From: Gordionus sp. m RMFG-2023
Taxonomy: Eukaryota; Nematomorpha; Gordioida; Chordodea; Parachordodidae
DNA length: 64,000 nucleotides
NCBI RefSeq assembly: GCF_954871325.1
Contig: NC_088778.1
Span: 26,521,120-26,585,119 of the forward strand
Direction of reading: 5' to 3'
Under the pieces are notes generated by a model. The model was given only the letters and a program-made list of their open reading frames with translations. It was not told the origin of the DNA and did not search any database. Positions 13,392-23,416 of the stretch are shown one piece after another; the first letter of the stretch is position 1, and each line of letters begins with the position of its first letter. A program made the translations under genes and the position numbers.

Positions 13392-15502
13392 AATATATTT
13401 AGTGCTGTAAACGTTACTACAAAATCTGAAAAAGGAACGCGTTACCCACTTTTCAAAAAAGTAACGGGCTACTCGTTACTTAAAAAAATATACAAAAATA
13501 ATATTTATTTTTTTCCTACAATATATAATAAAATAACACTATACAAAAAAAATATATATAAGATAGTTAAAATTTCATATATATAATTATAATGTAATAA
13601 AATTATACAAAAATAATATATTATAAGATAACATCTTTAAGTATCAATTTTTTATTTATTTTTAGCTTCAATTGATTTCAAAATTTTGATCAGACAAACA
13701 AGAGCGCATAGTGCTCAACCTGGTTAAATAATGGGATGTTATATATAGTATTTTAAAATAAATAATATAATGAAATTCTCTATAAAATTTTAATATTGGA
13801 TAAATCCTGGCTACGCCACTATTCCATATATATATATTATTTAAACAAAGTTTTTAAAGTATTCTTTAAATTTATTAACAATTATAGTCAAACCAATAGC
13901 AATACTAAAACAAGAAATAGAAGATATTGTTTAAAATACTCAATATAATACTTTGAACCAAAACCAATATTTTGTTAATCTTGGGTTTTTAATGTTGGTT
14001 CCCAGCCCAATACTGTAGTATAATTTAATTGCTTATATTTAGAGCAGTGCCGATCCACATATTTTCACCGATCCGATCCGATATTGCTTCCGAAACTGAT
14101 ACCTATCGGATATTTATATTGATTTTTCACCCCCCCCCCCCCTTTGAACCAAATGTAATTGAAAAATCAATATTTTTTATGCAAAAAATAAAATATGCAT
14201 TTAATTTAAAATCTTTATTTATACAATTAAAACTATAATTAAAAAAACATATATTTGATAATATATCCATTTTATTTGGTATTAAAATTGTAATATTTAA
14301 TATATAAAATTATAATGTATTAGATTTTTTTAAAAAATATGAGAGCCTCTAGATTTTCTGGCAATAAGCTTGATATGGTCTATCTATATCCCCTGCCGTG
14401 CTAAAGACAGACTCATATGATTCCGCAGATAACGCATTTTGCAAAATTATCTTTGTCTTTTGTAAAATATTTATATAATTCAGCAGATACCATATTTAAA
14501 AAAATTCTTTTATTTAAAGTATAAATGAAAAAATGGCATTATTATTTAAAAAATAAAACATTTTGTGTTACTTTCTATTTTTATAAAAAAAACTTCTAAA
14601 ATATTATAAATCTATTTTAAATAAGAAATAAAATTTAGAGGGTGTTATGCATTTTCATTGTTTAAAAACAATTATTTAGAAAATATTATAATAACGTAAA
14701 ATATATATACATAACATAAAATAAAATAACAAAAAAAAAGAAAAGTAAAAAGATCGAATCGGGTTATTTCAGGTATCGGCCCGATCCGATATTTTTGGAA
14801 AGCGCGAAATATCGGTGCCTATCCGATATTTAATATAAGGCACAGCCTACTTATATTTTAATTCCATGATTAAGCTTTTCAAAATTTTATGAAAGAATAT
14901 TATTATATTATTAAAGTAATGTTAAAATAATGATATATTAATTCATCTTTTTACCTATGCTTTTTTAAGTTTGAACTGCTGGATATTGAGGTTGAAATAT
15001 TTACGTTTGGATATAATTAACATTTACAAAGTGTAGACTTAGAAGGTACCATTAATTTTCTTTATTGGTTTAAAATATATCAAATTGGGGCTAAGGAAGG
15101 GTTAAATCATCTTCACCTAAAGAAGTAAGTACTATGGACATAATATTCTTAAAATAAATTATAAAAATTCATTATTAAGTTTTACTTTGAATTCTGATTA
15201 AATATTAATTTCGACAGAAAATTTAACAACGAGAATTTAAAATAAAAATGAGGTTGATATGAATTAAAACTCAGCTTAAATTATTAATATTAAGAATTAA
15301 AAAATAAATAAAACTAATTTTATAATACATTAAAATATATTTTTCTTTCTGTTGATATTTTTTAAGAAAAATATAAAGTAACGAGTAACGTTTTGCGTTA
15401 CCGTTACTCAAAAAATAGAAACGCTCGTTACCTCAAGAAGAATGTAACAAATAGCGCTTTTTTTCTTCAAAAAAATTGTTACTTCACAACACTAAATATA
15501 TT
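13392..15502. mobile_element. Outer hAT-like element carrying a nested hAT
   Basis: Element 13400-15494 is flanked by identical AATATATT (13392-13399, 15495-15502). Ends are inverted: TAGTGCTGTaAAcGTTAC at the left, GTtACTTCACAACACTA at the right, with repeated gttac words just inside both ends. I see no transposase in it apart from the nested element, so the unit is non-autonomous. Confidence 0.85.
14032..14857 (-). mobile_element. Inner hAT element nested in the previous one
   Basis: Element 14040-14849 (810 bp) is flanked by identical CTTATATT (14032-14039, 14850-14857). Ends read TAGAGCAGTGCC and GGCACAGCCTA, near inverted repeats; subterminal ccgatccgat/atcggataggc words are also inverted. 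On the minus strand around 14390-14450 a transposase scrap reads ALSAESYESVFSTAGDIDRP, the hAT signature where most members have E-R-x-F-S-x-A-G. Confidence 0.88.
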
Positions 15503-16330
15503 TGATCATTTTTAAAATATTTTTCATGTTCTATTTAATATAGATTTATTTTTAAAAAATAAAAAATGATTATTAATATTTAAACTTAAATTATAAAAAA
15601 ATATTAGTCGAACTCGAGTCAGGTTGGGTCTAAAAATGTGTGCTCGGGCTTAGGTGGGGCTCGGACAAAATATTTTTAATTCGGGCTTGGGTCGGGCTTG
15701 GGCCGTGAATATATAACTTAGAAAACCTTTAATTTTCATCACCAAAGGATAAAAAGCTAATAGAAAACTACGAACATGAATAGGTGAAACTAATATAAAA
15801 TAGGAGGGTACTGAAAAGAAAACAGGCCAAAATGTTAACATGCTCATATACAACTGAAGGATTTATGCGTAGTCAGGATTCAAGAAATCCTAATTTTTCT
15901 TTCAGCTGTATTCCTCTATGAAAAATTATGATTGATTAGATATTATTTATTTTCCTATGCTTATTTTTATTTTGCTTTTAAAATATGTAATATCTTTATA
16001 TTATCTCCATTTAAGTTTACTATATATTTGGAATCACTAATTCTAAATTATATGTAAATTACATAACAACATTCCTTGCTTTAAAAATGACTATGACTGC
16101 TTTAATCAATTTAGTAACCAGCATAAAGAAAAAATCTATTAGCCACAAAACTTTGTCTTAAGATTAAAAGCAACTCAAAGTATTTATTCTATAGATTTTA
16201 TCAATGTTTAGTACTTAAAATTTAATCATTTTTATCTGTTGGTTCTCAATATAAAATATAAAATTGCCAAAATTAGCATTATGCTAGAATTGAAAATATA
16301 GTTTCGAAATATCTGATTCGCAATATTTAG
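15503..16330. other. Gene-free stretch with a GC-rich repeat scrap
   Basis: At 15605-15720 the phrase tcgggcttgggtcggg and variants recur, resembling the subterminal repeats of hAT miniature elements; no second end was found. Nothing else is recognised. Confidence 0.45.
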
Positions 16331-16649
16331 CAGAGTTGTTAAAGTATCTAAATAGAAGTATCTAGATATTAAAATGTCGTATCTCTATCTAGATAGATTT
16401 TTTATTAAAGTATATGTATATTGATATAAAAATAATATATCACTATCTAGATAGATTTTTTATTAAAGTATCTGTATCTAGATATTATTTTAGACGTACC
16501 AGTATCTATTTTTAAATACCTTTAAGATACATTTTGATATACTTTTATTTAACGCTAAATTACTTATATGCAAAATTTATTTTATTACATATGATCATAT
16601 AATTTATATATAGATATTAAATAATAATAAGACTGCTATAATAAAAAAT

Positions 16650-16670
<21 letters not shown>

Positions 16671-16681
<11 letters not shown>

Positions 16682-17866
16682 AAAAAAGATTAAGAGACAT
16701 AATCGAAATAGGAGAGACTCAGTTTGGCTTTATACCTGGAAGATCAACAACTGATGCTATCCAAATTAGGGAAATGAGTGAAAAATACAGGGAAAAGAAC
16801 AAAAAGCTACATATGGTCTTTCTCGATCTAGAAAAGGCCTTCGATAGAACCCCAAGAAAACTTATCTGGTGGGCGCTACGCCACAAAAAGGTTCCCAAAA
16901 ATATATAAGAATAATACATGATATGTATATGGGCCATACAACAATGGTCCGTAGCACAACAGGTACTTCAGCAGGCTTCACAATAGCCGAAGGAGTTCAT
17001 CAAGGGTCGGCTCTCAGTCCACTTCTCTTCATTACAGTAATAGATGTATTAGCACAGTCTATACCTCAAACAGTCCCGTGGAACATGATATTTGCAGATG
17101 ATATTGTGATACTTGCCGAATCCAAGGATGAAATGAAAGAAAGATTAGTGAGTTGGATAAATAACCTAGAAAAGCACGGACTAAAAGTAAATATAGAAAA
17201 GATGGAGTATATGGGGATAGAAGGAGATGAAACAGAGAGTATTGATATAAAAGAATGGCAGATATCGGCAATTGAAAGCTGCAAATATTTGGGCTCCACT
17301 ATACAAACAAACGGCACAATAGAAAAAGAGATAAAGAATAAAATTAATCAAAGGTGGTTAAAGTGGAGATCTTTATCTGAAGTGTTATTTTACACAGGAA
17401 TCCCATACAAATTAAAGGTAAAAATTTACAGTTCCATAGTACAACCAACTATTCTATATAGTTCGGAAACATGGCCAACCAAAGAATCAGACGAGAGAAG
17501 TCTACAAACTATGGAGATGAGAATGCTGAGGATGATTGCTGGGGTAACAAGAAAGAATAAAGTGCGCAGTACAAGAATACTAGGTAGTTTAAAGGTAGTG
17601 CCCATTAAGACTAAGTTAATGGTAAACAGACTTAGGTGGTATGGGCACACAATGAGAAGGCCTATGAACTACATAGGAAATAAGGTTGAGAGTTTGGAAG
17701 TGATGGACAAACATAAAAGAGGAAGGCCAAAACTTTAATGGGGCCATAAAGTTAGAGCCAATATAAAGAAGTATAAATTAGATAAAAAAGATTGTATGAA
17801 TAAATAAAGTGAAGAGAGATGTTGAAGGAGCTTACCACCAGAAAAGGTGAAAGCTAAAGAGAGAAA
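16671..17866 (+). mobile_element. 5'-truncated RTE-clade LINE, reverse transcriptase and 3' end (copy 1)
   Basis: Begins within the reverse transcriptase domain: PGRSTTDAI, MVFLDLEKAFDRTPRK (palm motif A), GVHQGSALSPLLF, then FADDIVILA (catalytic YADD-type motif) and the RTE C-terminal segment (ILYSSETW, MEMRMLRMIAGVTRKNK, RLRWYGHTMRR). It ends in gaaagctaaagagag followed by an AT tail. One single-base loss relative to copy 2, near 16895, shifts the frame between motifs A and B; the following frame is open to 17738. It closely matches the copy at 42.2-45.7 kb, so both are fairly young. Confidence 0.9.
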
Positions 17867-18055
17867 ATATATATATATATAAAATATTAAAACTTATATA
17901 CATATAAAATATTAAAACTTATATATATATAAAATATTAAAACTTATATATATATAAAATATTAAAACTTATATATATATATAAAATATTAAAACTTATA
18001 TATATATAAAATATATATATAAATATATATATATAAAATATATATATAAATATTC
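17867..18055. repeat. AT minisatellite (aaaatattaaaacttatata)n
   Basis: Six or more copies of a 24-26-bp unit follow the LINE tail directly. RTE-clade LINEs often end in short tandem repeats, so the array may have grown from the LINE tail. Confidence 0.85.
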
Positions 18056-19170
18056 ATTAAAAATATTATGTGCGAGTTTATGAATAAACCAGACAAATTA
18101 TGATATTAAAATACAACTCAAGGAATCTTCCATTTTTATTTTCAATGGAAGTGGTTAATTTTATTTTACTTAAAAATTTATTTTAGATTAATATTAATAG
18201 TGATGAAGAGGGAGAAGTAATAATTAATGATACATCAACAAGTTCTGATATTGTTTTTTCATAGCAAATTTATAGAGCATGTTTTAAAATAACATCTCAA
18301 AATAAATTAAACAAATCTCTAATAGTAAAATTTTTGCCATATCTACAAATAAATACGAAATATCATTTAGTATTACCTCAACTTGCAACATTATAAAATA
18401 TTTAAGGGTATAGCTACTAAATAAATGTTTACAACTGTAATTTAAAATTTTAAGAGAAAAAATAAAACACTGTTATTAATAAAAAAACAATTAATACAAA
18501 GATAAATTAATGAAATATCATTTTCTTCAACTGATTGCAAACATATGACTTATGAAAAAAAAACAAATAATTTAATATCCGATTTTTTTCAGTACCTCAC
18601 AGTAGAGATATGATTGTTAATATTGATTTAATTTGTATACTCAACAAATTAAAAAAAATTTTAGAAAATGAATGTTGAGATTTTAACATTTTTAAAGAAT
18701 ATCCTGATATAAAATTGTTACTCATAAAATATAACACCCCAATCGCTTCACTCTGATAGAGAGACTTTTTAAAATAGCTTAAAATGTCCAGATAAACGAG
18801 GAAGCCTTAATGACCAATCGGAAATATTATTACTGAAATCTAATAATTTTTTATAATCATTTAATCATTTAATTTCATATATTATATTAAAATCGAATTA
18901 TCATTATTTTAGATATATTTTGATAAATGTGATATCTAGTCAATAAAGTTTTCAGCTCATTTCATACATTCTCACAATAGTATCCTAATTTAGATTTATG
19001 CAAACCATATATAAGACTATTAAAAATTGTATCTGTATCTGGATACATTTTTAAAATGGTATCTTTATCAAGATAACTTATTAGACGATGTATCTATGTT
19101 TGGATCTAGATATCTTTTTAAATCATGTATCTGTACATGTATCTAGATCCATTTAAAAAGTATATTAGTA

Positions 19171-20400
19171 CCGTAATCAATTTTGAGAGCCACAAAAAAG
19201 AAACTGAGCTATAAACAAATGAAAAATATGGCGTCATGCTTTAAGCATGAAGTGAGCAATTTTGGATATGAAAAAAATTAATAAAATTAGCATCATGCCA
19301 AAACAGAGAATATGGAAGTTGGAAGCATAAACTCTAAATTTTATGCCAATATTAAGTGCGTATTTTTTATATTTTAGTATTTCAATTGCGTAGATATTAT
19401 AAAGCAATAGGCATTATTTACAAGAAAAAATTACTAATTAGAAGGAAAAAATGATAATAAATACTTACTAACTTATAGGCTTAGCCAGAAGGGGGTGGGG
19501 CTGGGAAATTCTCCTTTTCGGAAATTCGCCTGATGTCGTAAATATTATTTTAAGCTAATAAAAACTTCCCCCTCCTCCCATATCCTCCACCCCTCTCATC
19601 CCAAAATGATATACAATATTATATTACTACTAGTGGATAGCCCGTCAAAAATGACGGGGAATGAGAATTTTCTTCTTATATTTATGCTAGATATTACCTG
19701 TTATTTGAAAATAATATCCAATTTTATTCTTTTTACCTCCCCCTTCAGGCCAGGTTCAATCCAATAAAACTAAAACTAAATACTATGGTTTGAGTAAGAA
19801 TAAATTTAAAGCTTTTACTTGATAATACCAATATGTTAAATTTACTGATCATTTATACCTAATATTTAATATTAAAAAAAATTCCCAGGTAAAGTACAAA
19901 GCAATAATAATTTTGAAAAATTCATCCAAGCCCAATAAAAGATCATAATAATTTTGGTAGTTGAGAACTGAAATAAAACATTTAAATAATCATAAAGAAT
20001 TTAAAAATACAATAAAAATCAGATTTTCATGGGCCTTGGTTTTTTGATCAGGCCGAGCCCAAGCCTGCAAAATAACTTGTTTTAGGCTAATGTCTGACCC
20101 ATAGTTGATTAAAAAAATTATTAAACGTACAAGCTCATAATAATTTTCCCCAAGCCCAGCCCAATATAATTTATAAAAATATTTTTGAAGCCCTTTCCAA
20201 TTCATAATAATTTTATAAAAAAATTTCTCAAGCCTGACCAACCCATAGTAATTTTCAAAATTTTTATAAAATTAACTGCATCATACCTTAATGAAATTGC
20301 TATCCCTATGTCTAATGCTGTACATTATGTTACTTTTGTTATTTATTATTGAATAATAGCTAGATCAACCTTAGAGTTATTAATAAAAATATTCCTATAA
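19171..20400. other. Gene-free stretch with degenerate repeats
   Basis: Around 19480-19620 a pyrimidine/purine-rich patch resembles miniature-element ends. From 19740 to 20260 the words caagccca, ataataattttcc and ccaaccca recur irregularly, so this is a decayed tandem or dispersed repeat. The minus-strand frame at 19990-20241 is a by-product of that repeat. Confidence 0.45.
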
Positions 20401-20857
20401 ATATAATAATTTATATATATTTTTTGGAAAAATTATCTTTCAAAATAAAAGTTATCATTAGTTTTCCAACTGTTTATTATATTCAATAAATTTTTTGGAT
20501 ATAAAGAAAAAATTACATGGAAATATGCATAATATTAAGCATTTATTCAGTGCATTCAATGCACATTGTTGTTCTTCTGAACTGATATTTTTATGCATAG
20601 ATTTAGGAGGAGGAATAAAAAATGTTTGATTTTCTAACTCTAAAATAATTAAAAATTATTTATTAATATTAAAAATTTACTTGCCATCTGGATACCATTG
20701 CTTTGCTATGTGAAGTGAATGAAATGGTAGTGTATAAGGTAATTCCTATTGGACCGATTTCGCTATAATCATTTTTATTGGACAAATTTATTTTAAAAGA
20801 ACACGATTGGCTAAATTTGATTGATGTTTTTTGAGGATTATTATAATAGATAAACAA
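20395..20857 (-). CDS. Candidate unidentified gene, two to three exons
   Basis: Three minus-strand segments look like exons joined by tiny introns. Segment A runs from about 20857 (upstream limit unclear) and reads KTSIKFSQSCSFKINLSNKN, then YSEIGPIGITLYTTISFT and MVSRWQ, ending at a GTAAAT donor near 20682. After an intron of about 44 nt, segment B reads LENQTFFIPPPKSMHKN, then ISSEEQQCALNALNKCLI. After about 47 nt, segment C reads GKLMITFILKDNFSKKYI and stops. Base composition is less extreme than the flanks. I do not recognise the family; the S-E-E...ALxxA/CL...P tail only loosely recalls RNase PH-fold proteins. No convincing start codon or first exon was found, so it may be a fragment. 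Confidence 0.35.
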
Positions 20858-20869
20858 TAATTTGAAATA

Positions 20870-21820
20870 AAAATAAGAAAAAGTTAATAATTTTTTAAAT
20901 AATTACTATAATTCAAAATTTGAATAAGCATTTTTATATAAAAAAAGATGAATAGCTCAAATTATTTTTATAAAAATATAACAACATAGTCAAAGACTTA
21001 CAATAAGTGAAGCTAAAGACCTCCAACAAAATTTATGGAGGAAACTTCTATTTAATAGTGCCCCTTCCACTCCGACTTCTAAGCGAAATTAAAATAGAAC
21101 AAGCCTTAGACTAAATAACGGAATTCAAATTGTTCTTCAAAAAATTAATTATGTCTAATTAAGTTAAGATTTTTTTATTATATATTCCAAATATTTTTGA
21201 ATCTCTTGAATCTATGATCAATATTATACATTATTAGTATTTCTCGTGTTTATTAAATAAGTGTAGAAGTAAAATAGATTAAATCTCATTTTATCTTTAA
21301 TCGTGATATTTACAAAAATTTAAATATGTCTAATATTAAAACGCAGCTCTATGCATGAAGCTTGTCAAACCTTTTAGGCCCTAATAAATATTTAATATGT
21401 GTTAATATTATTTTAAAATTTCTTTCATAAATACTTAAAATAGATATATATTATTTTATAACGTCATTTAAGTATATATATACATATATAACTTATTTTA
21501 TTGTTTTATCAGAGTCTAATTTTTAGGTATACATAATATAATTGGCCTTTATTTCACATGTATCACCACATATTAGACTTATTCTAAAACGAATTCGAAT
21601 CGAATAGTGCATTATTCGTAGTCGTTTCGTTAATTTACTATTCGTATACGTACGAATAATAAAATCTACTATTTGTATTAGATTAGAATTATTCGAGTAA
21701 TTCGGATTATTCGAATAATTGGGAATTTTAGTAATAAAATAAATCATACTCAAATATATTGACAAATTTTTTCATTGCAAATTTAATTTCAAACTGGAAA
21801 TATCTATATTATAATTTTCC
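20870..21820. other. Gene-free stretch with attcg-rich repeat
   Basis: Around 21575-21735 short inverted words (attcgaat, cgaataat) recur, as in subterminal repeats of hAT miniature elements; a similar patch lies at 29715-29840. A minus-strand open segment near 21000-21090 ending in GTAAGTC could be an exon but its phase does not fit the candidate gene downstream. Confidence 0.4.
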
Positions 21821-21824
21821 GATC

Positions 21825-21915
21825 CTCACTACGTCATCGTGACGTCATTTCAACGCTACGTCATTTAATCGCTACGTCATTTAATCGCTACGTCATTTCA
21901 TCACTACGTCATGTC
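21825..21915. promoter_or_regulatory. Array of CRE-like TACGTCAT sites
   Basis: Six ACGTCA cores occur in about 90 bp, four of them in near-perfect 16-bp tandem units (cgctacgtcatttaat and variants), including a TGACGTCAT. ACGTCA is the core of ATF/CREB-type sites. The array directly precedes an ATG at 21911. Function is inferred only. Confidence 0.5.
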
Positions 21916-22141
21916 ATCGGTAAGTATTTATTTATTTTTTATTATTTTTTTCAATATCTATACAAACAAGCCTATAACTTGTGTTAACTATGCAACTGTA
22001 GGATGCCAAAATAAAACCTTAAATATTTTTGTAATTTTACAAAATTTTACAACCTATGCAAGTAATGGATGTCAAAGTAATACATTAAATATAACTTATT
22101 TACAAATTATTAAAAATTATTCAATCATTAATATTTTATAA
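21911..22141 (+). CDS. Candidate small gene with two in-frame 22-residue repeats
   Basis: An ATG at 21911 (ATG TCA TCG) is followed at once by a strong donor, GTAAGT. An acceptor near 21970 (aacaag) then opens a frame in phase: PITCVNYATVGCQNKTLN... to a stop at 22141. The peptide holds two imperfect copies, exactly 66 nt (22 codons) apart, of a YAxxGCQxxTLNI...LQ unit (starting 21986 and 22052). Alternatively the frame reads straight through from 21911. I know no family with this repeat. The AT richness is like the surroundings, so chance is a real alternative. Confidence 0.25.
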   Translation: MSSVSIYLFFIIFFNIYTNKPITCVNYATVGCQNKTLNIFVILQNFTTYASNGCQSNTLNITYLQIIKNYSIINIL

Positions 22142-22149
22142 AGCTAATA

Positions 22150-23225
22150 TTAAAAAAATTACATTTACTCAATAAAATACCAACAGTCAAAACAATTATT
22201 ATTCAAGAAGTTGCTATTAGTGAAAATAATTATAAATGTAAAATACAATATGATTCATAATATTTTCATTATATTAATTATATTACAATATTCAAAATTA
22301 ATTTTCTTATTTAATTTATATTTAAAATTTCTAAATAATATAATATATCAAATATAATTTTTTATAAAGTGAGTAATTTTAATTTATTTATCTTAATAAA
22401 AGTAAAATATAATTATAAAACTAATGATAAGATTAAATCATAAATAAAATAAAAAAATTAAAGTACAATACAAACAATGGAATATTATATGTCGTGGATT
22501 TACAGTATATCTAATTTTATCCATAATCAAGTAATTTTTACCAATATAGCGAATTATTGATTTTACAGAAAACTATAAAATATTGATAAGAACATCAGAA
22601 AATATCTTTTAAAGACATTGTGGGATGAATAATATGAAGATTAATTTTTAATATCATTTTTTATATAAAATAAATATGCTATATTTACTATCAAGAGCAT
22701 TGATTAGCAAAATTTGTTAAAATATTAACTGTAATATATTCTCTAATTGTCAAATATGTCTGTAAAAGTGGAATTTTACATAGTATTTTACTAATTCTAT
22801 ATAATGGAGGAATATCAACTATATGTCTACATACTTTTTATAAATAAATTTCTTATACTTGTTTGGAATAAATTATATGCTTTTATATTAATGTATATAC
22901 AAGTAATTTATTATATTTTATATAAAATAAAAATATATTTCATATTTGTTCCAGGCTTATTTTTTTTATTAAAATTAACCTCCTATCTTGTAAAAATATT
23001 TTATGACTATATATAGAGTAAGGTAACATAAAATAGGGACTGGGGGCGAAGCCCCCAGTAATTTTACTCCCCCCCCCCACTCTAGGAAAACTTTGGCTAC
23101 GCCTATGATTTAATATAAAAATATTGTACGTAATGCGACAAGAAACTATGCACATATTAGAAAATATAAATAATTAATAATATTTTATAGATTATATTTA
23201 TGCACATATCATAAAGATGGTCAGA
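22150..23225. other. AT-rich gene-free stretch upstream of AIFM1
   Basis: Mostly A/T runs. At 23030-23110 a GC-rich patch (gggggcgaagcccccag hairpin, a ten-C run, then ctttggctacgcctatg) resembles one end of a hAT miniature element. No gene is seen. Confidence 0.5.
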
Positions 23226-23310
23226 GTTTGAATATGACTCAAAGAAGAAATTTAAAAAATATTTTATTTAGAAATTTAGAAAATTTTATAAATATTCTTT
23301 ATAGAACTGA

Positions 23311-23352
23311 CAAACCTCACGTCACAAATCTCACGTCACAAATCTCACGTCA
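23311..23352. promoter_or_regulatory. Three 14-bp CACGTCAC repeats at the 5' end of AIFM1
   Basis: ctcacgtcacaaat is repeated three times with a 14-bp period. The period is not a multiple of three, which argues against coding use of the upstream in-frame extension, and the core ACGTCA is shared with the array at 21.8 kb. It sits about 65 bp before the preferred AIFM1 start codon, so it is probably promoter or 5'UTR. Confidence 0.5.
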
Positions 23353-23416
23353 CATAAGATCAAATGCTAATTTCACCCTAAATTCGAATGACGGGTTAAT
23401 CCATAGTCTTGTATCG

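Larger units (their letters stand above)
16331..19170 (+). mobile_element. Decayed hAT element split by a LINE
   Basis: The left end CAGAGTTGTTAAAGTATCT lies at 16331. The right end near 19170 (ccatttaaaaagtatatta) resembles the inverted left end of the small element at 4652. At about 18700-18850 three plus-strand frames carry a hAT C-terminal region: EYPDIKLLLIKYNTPIASL, then RDFLK, then SLNDQSEILLLKSN, matching the P-x-x-S...ERLFS...RxxLxDxxFExLLLLKxN pattern, with several stops and shifts. A 5'-truncated RTE LINE sits at 16671-17866 inside it. The target duplication was not resolved. Confidence 0.65.

Noticed and set aside
17867-18055. CRISPR-like array
   Set aside because: Simple AT minisatellite with no unique spacers, in a eukaryotic genome.
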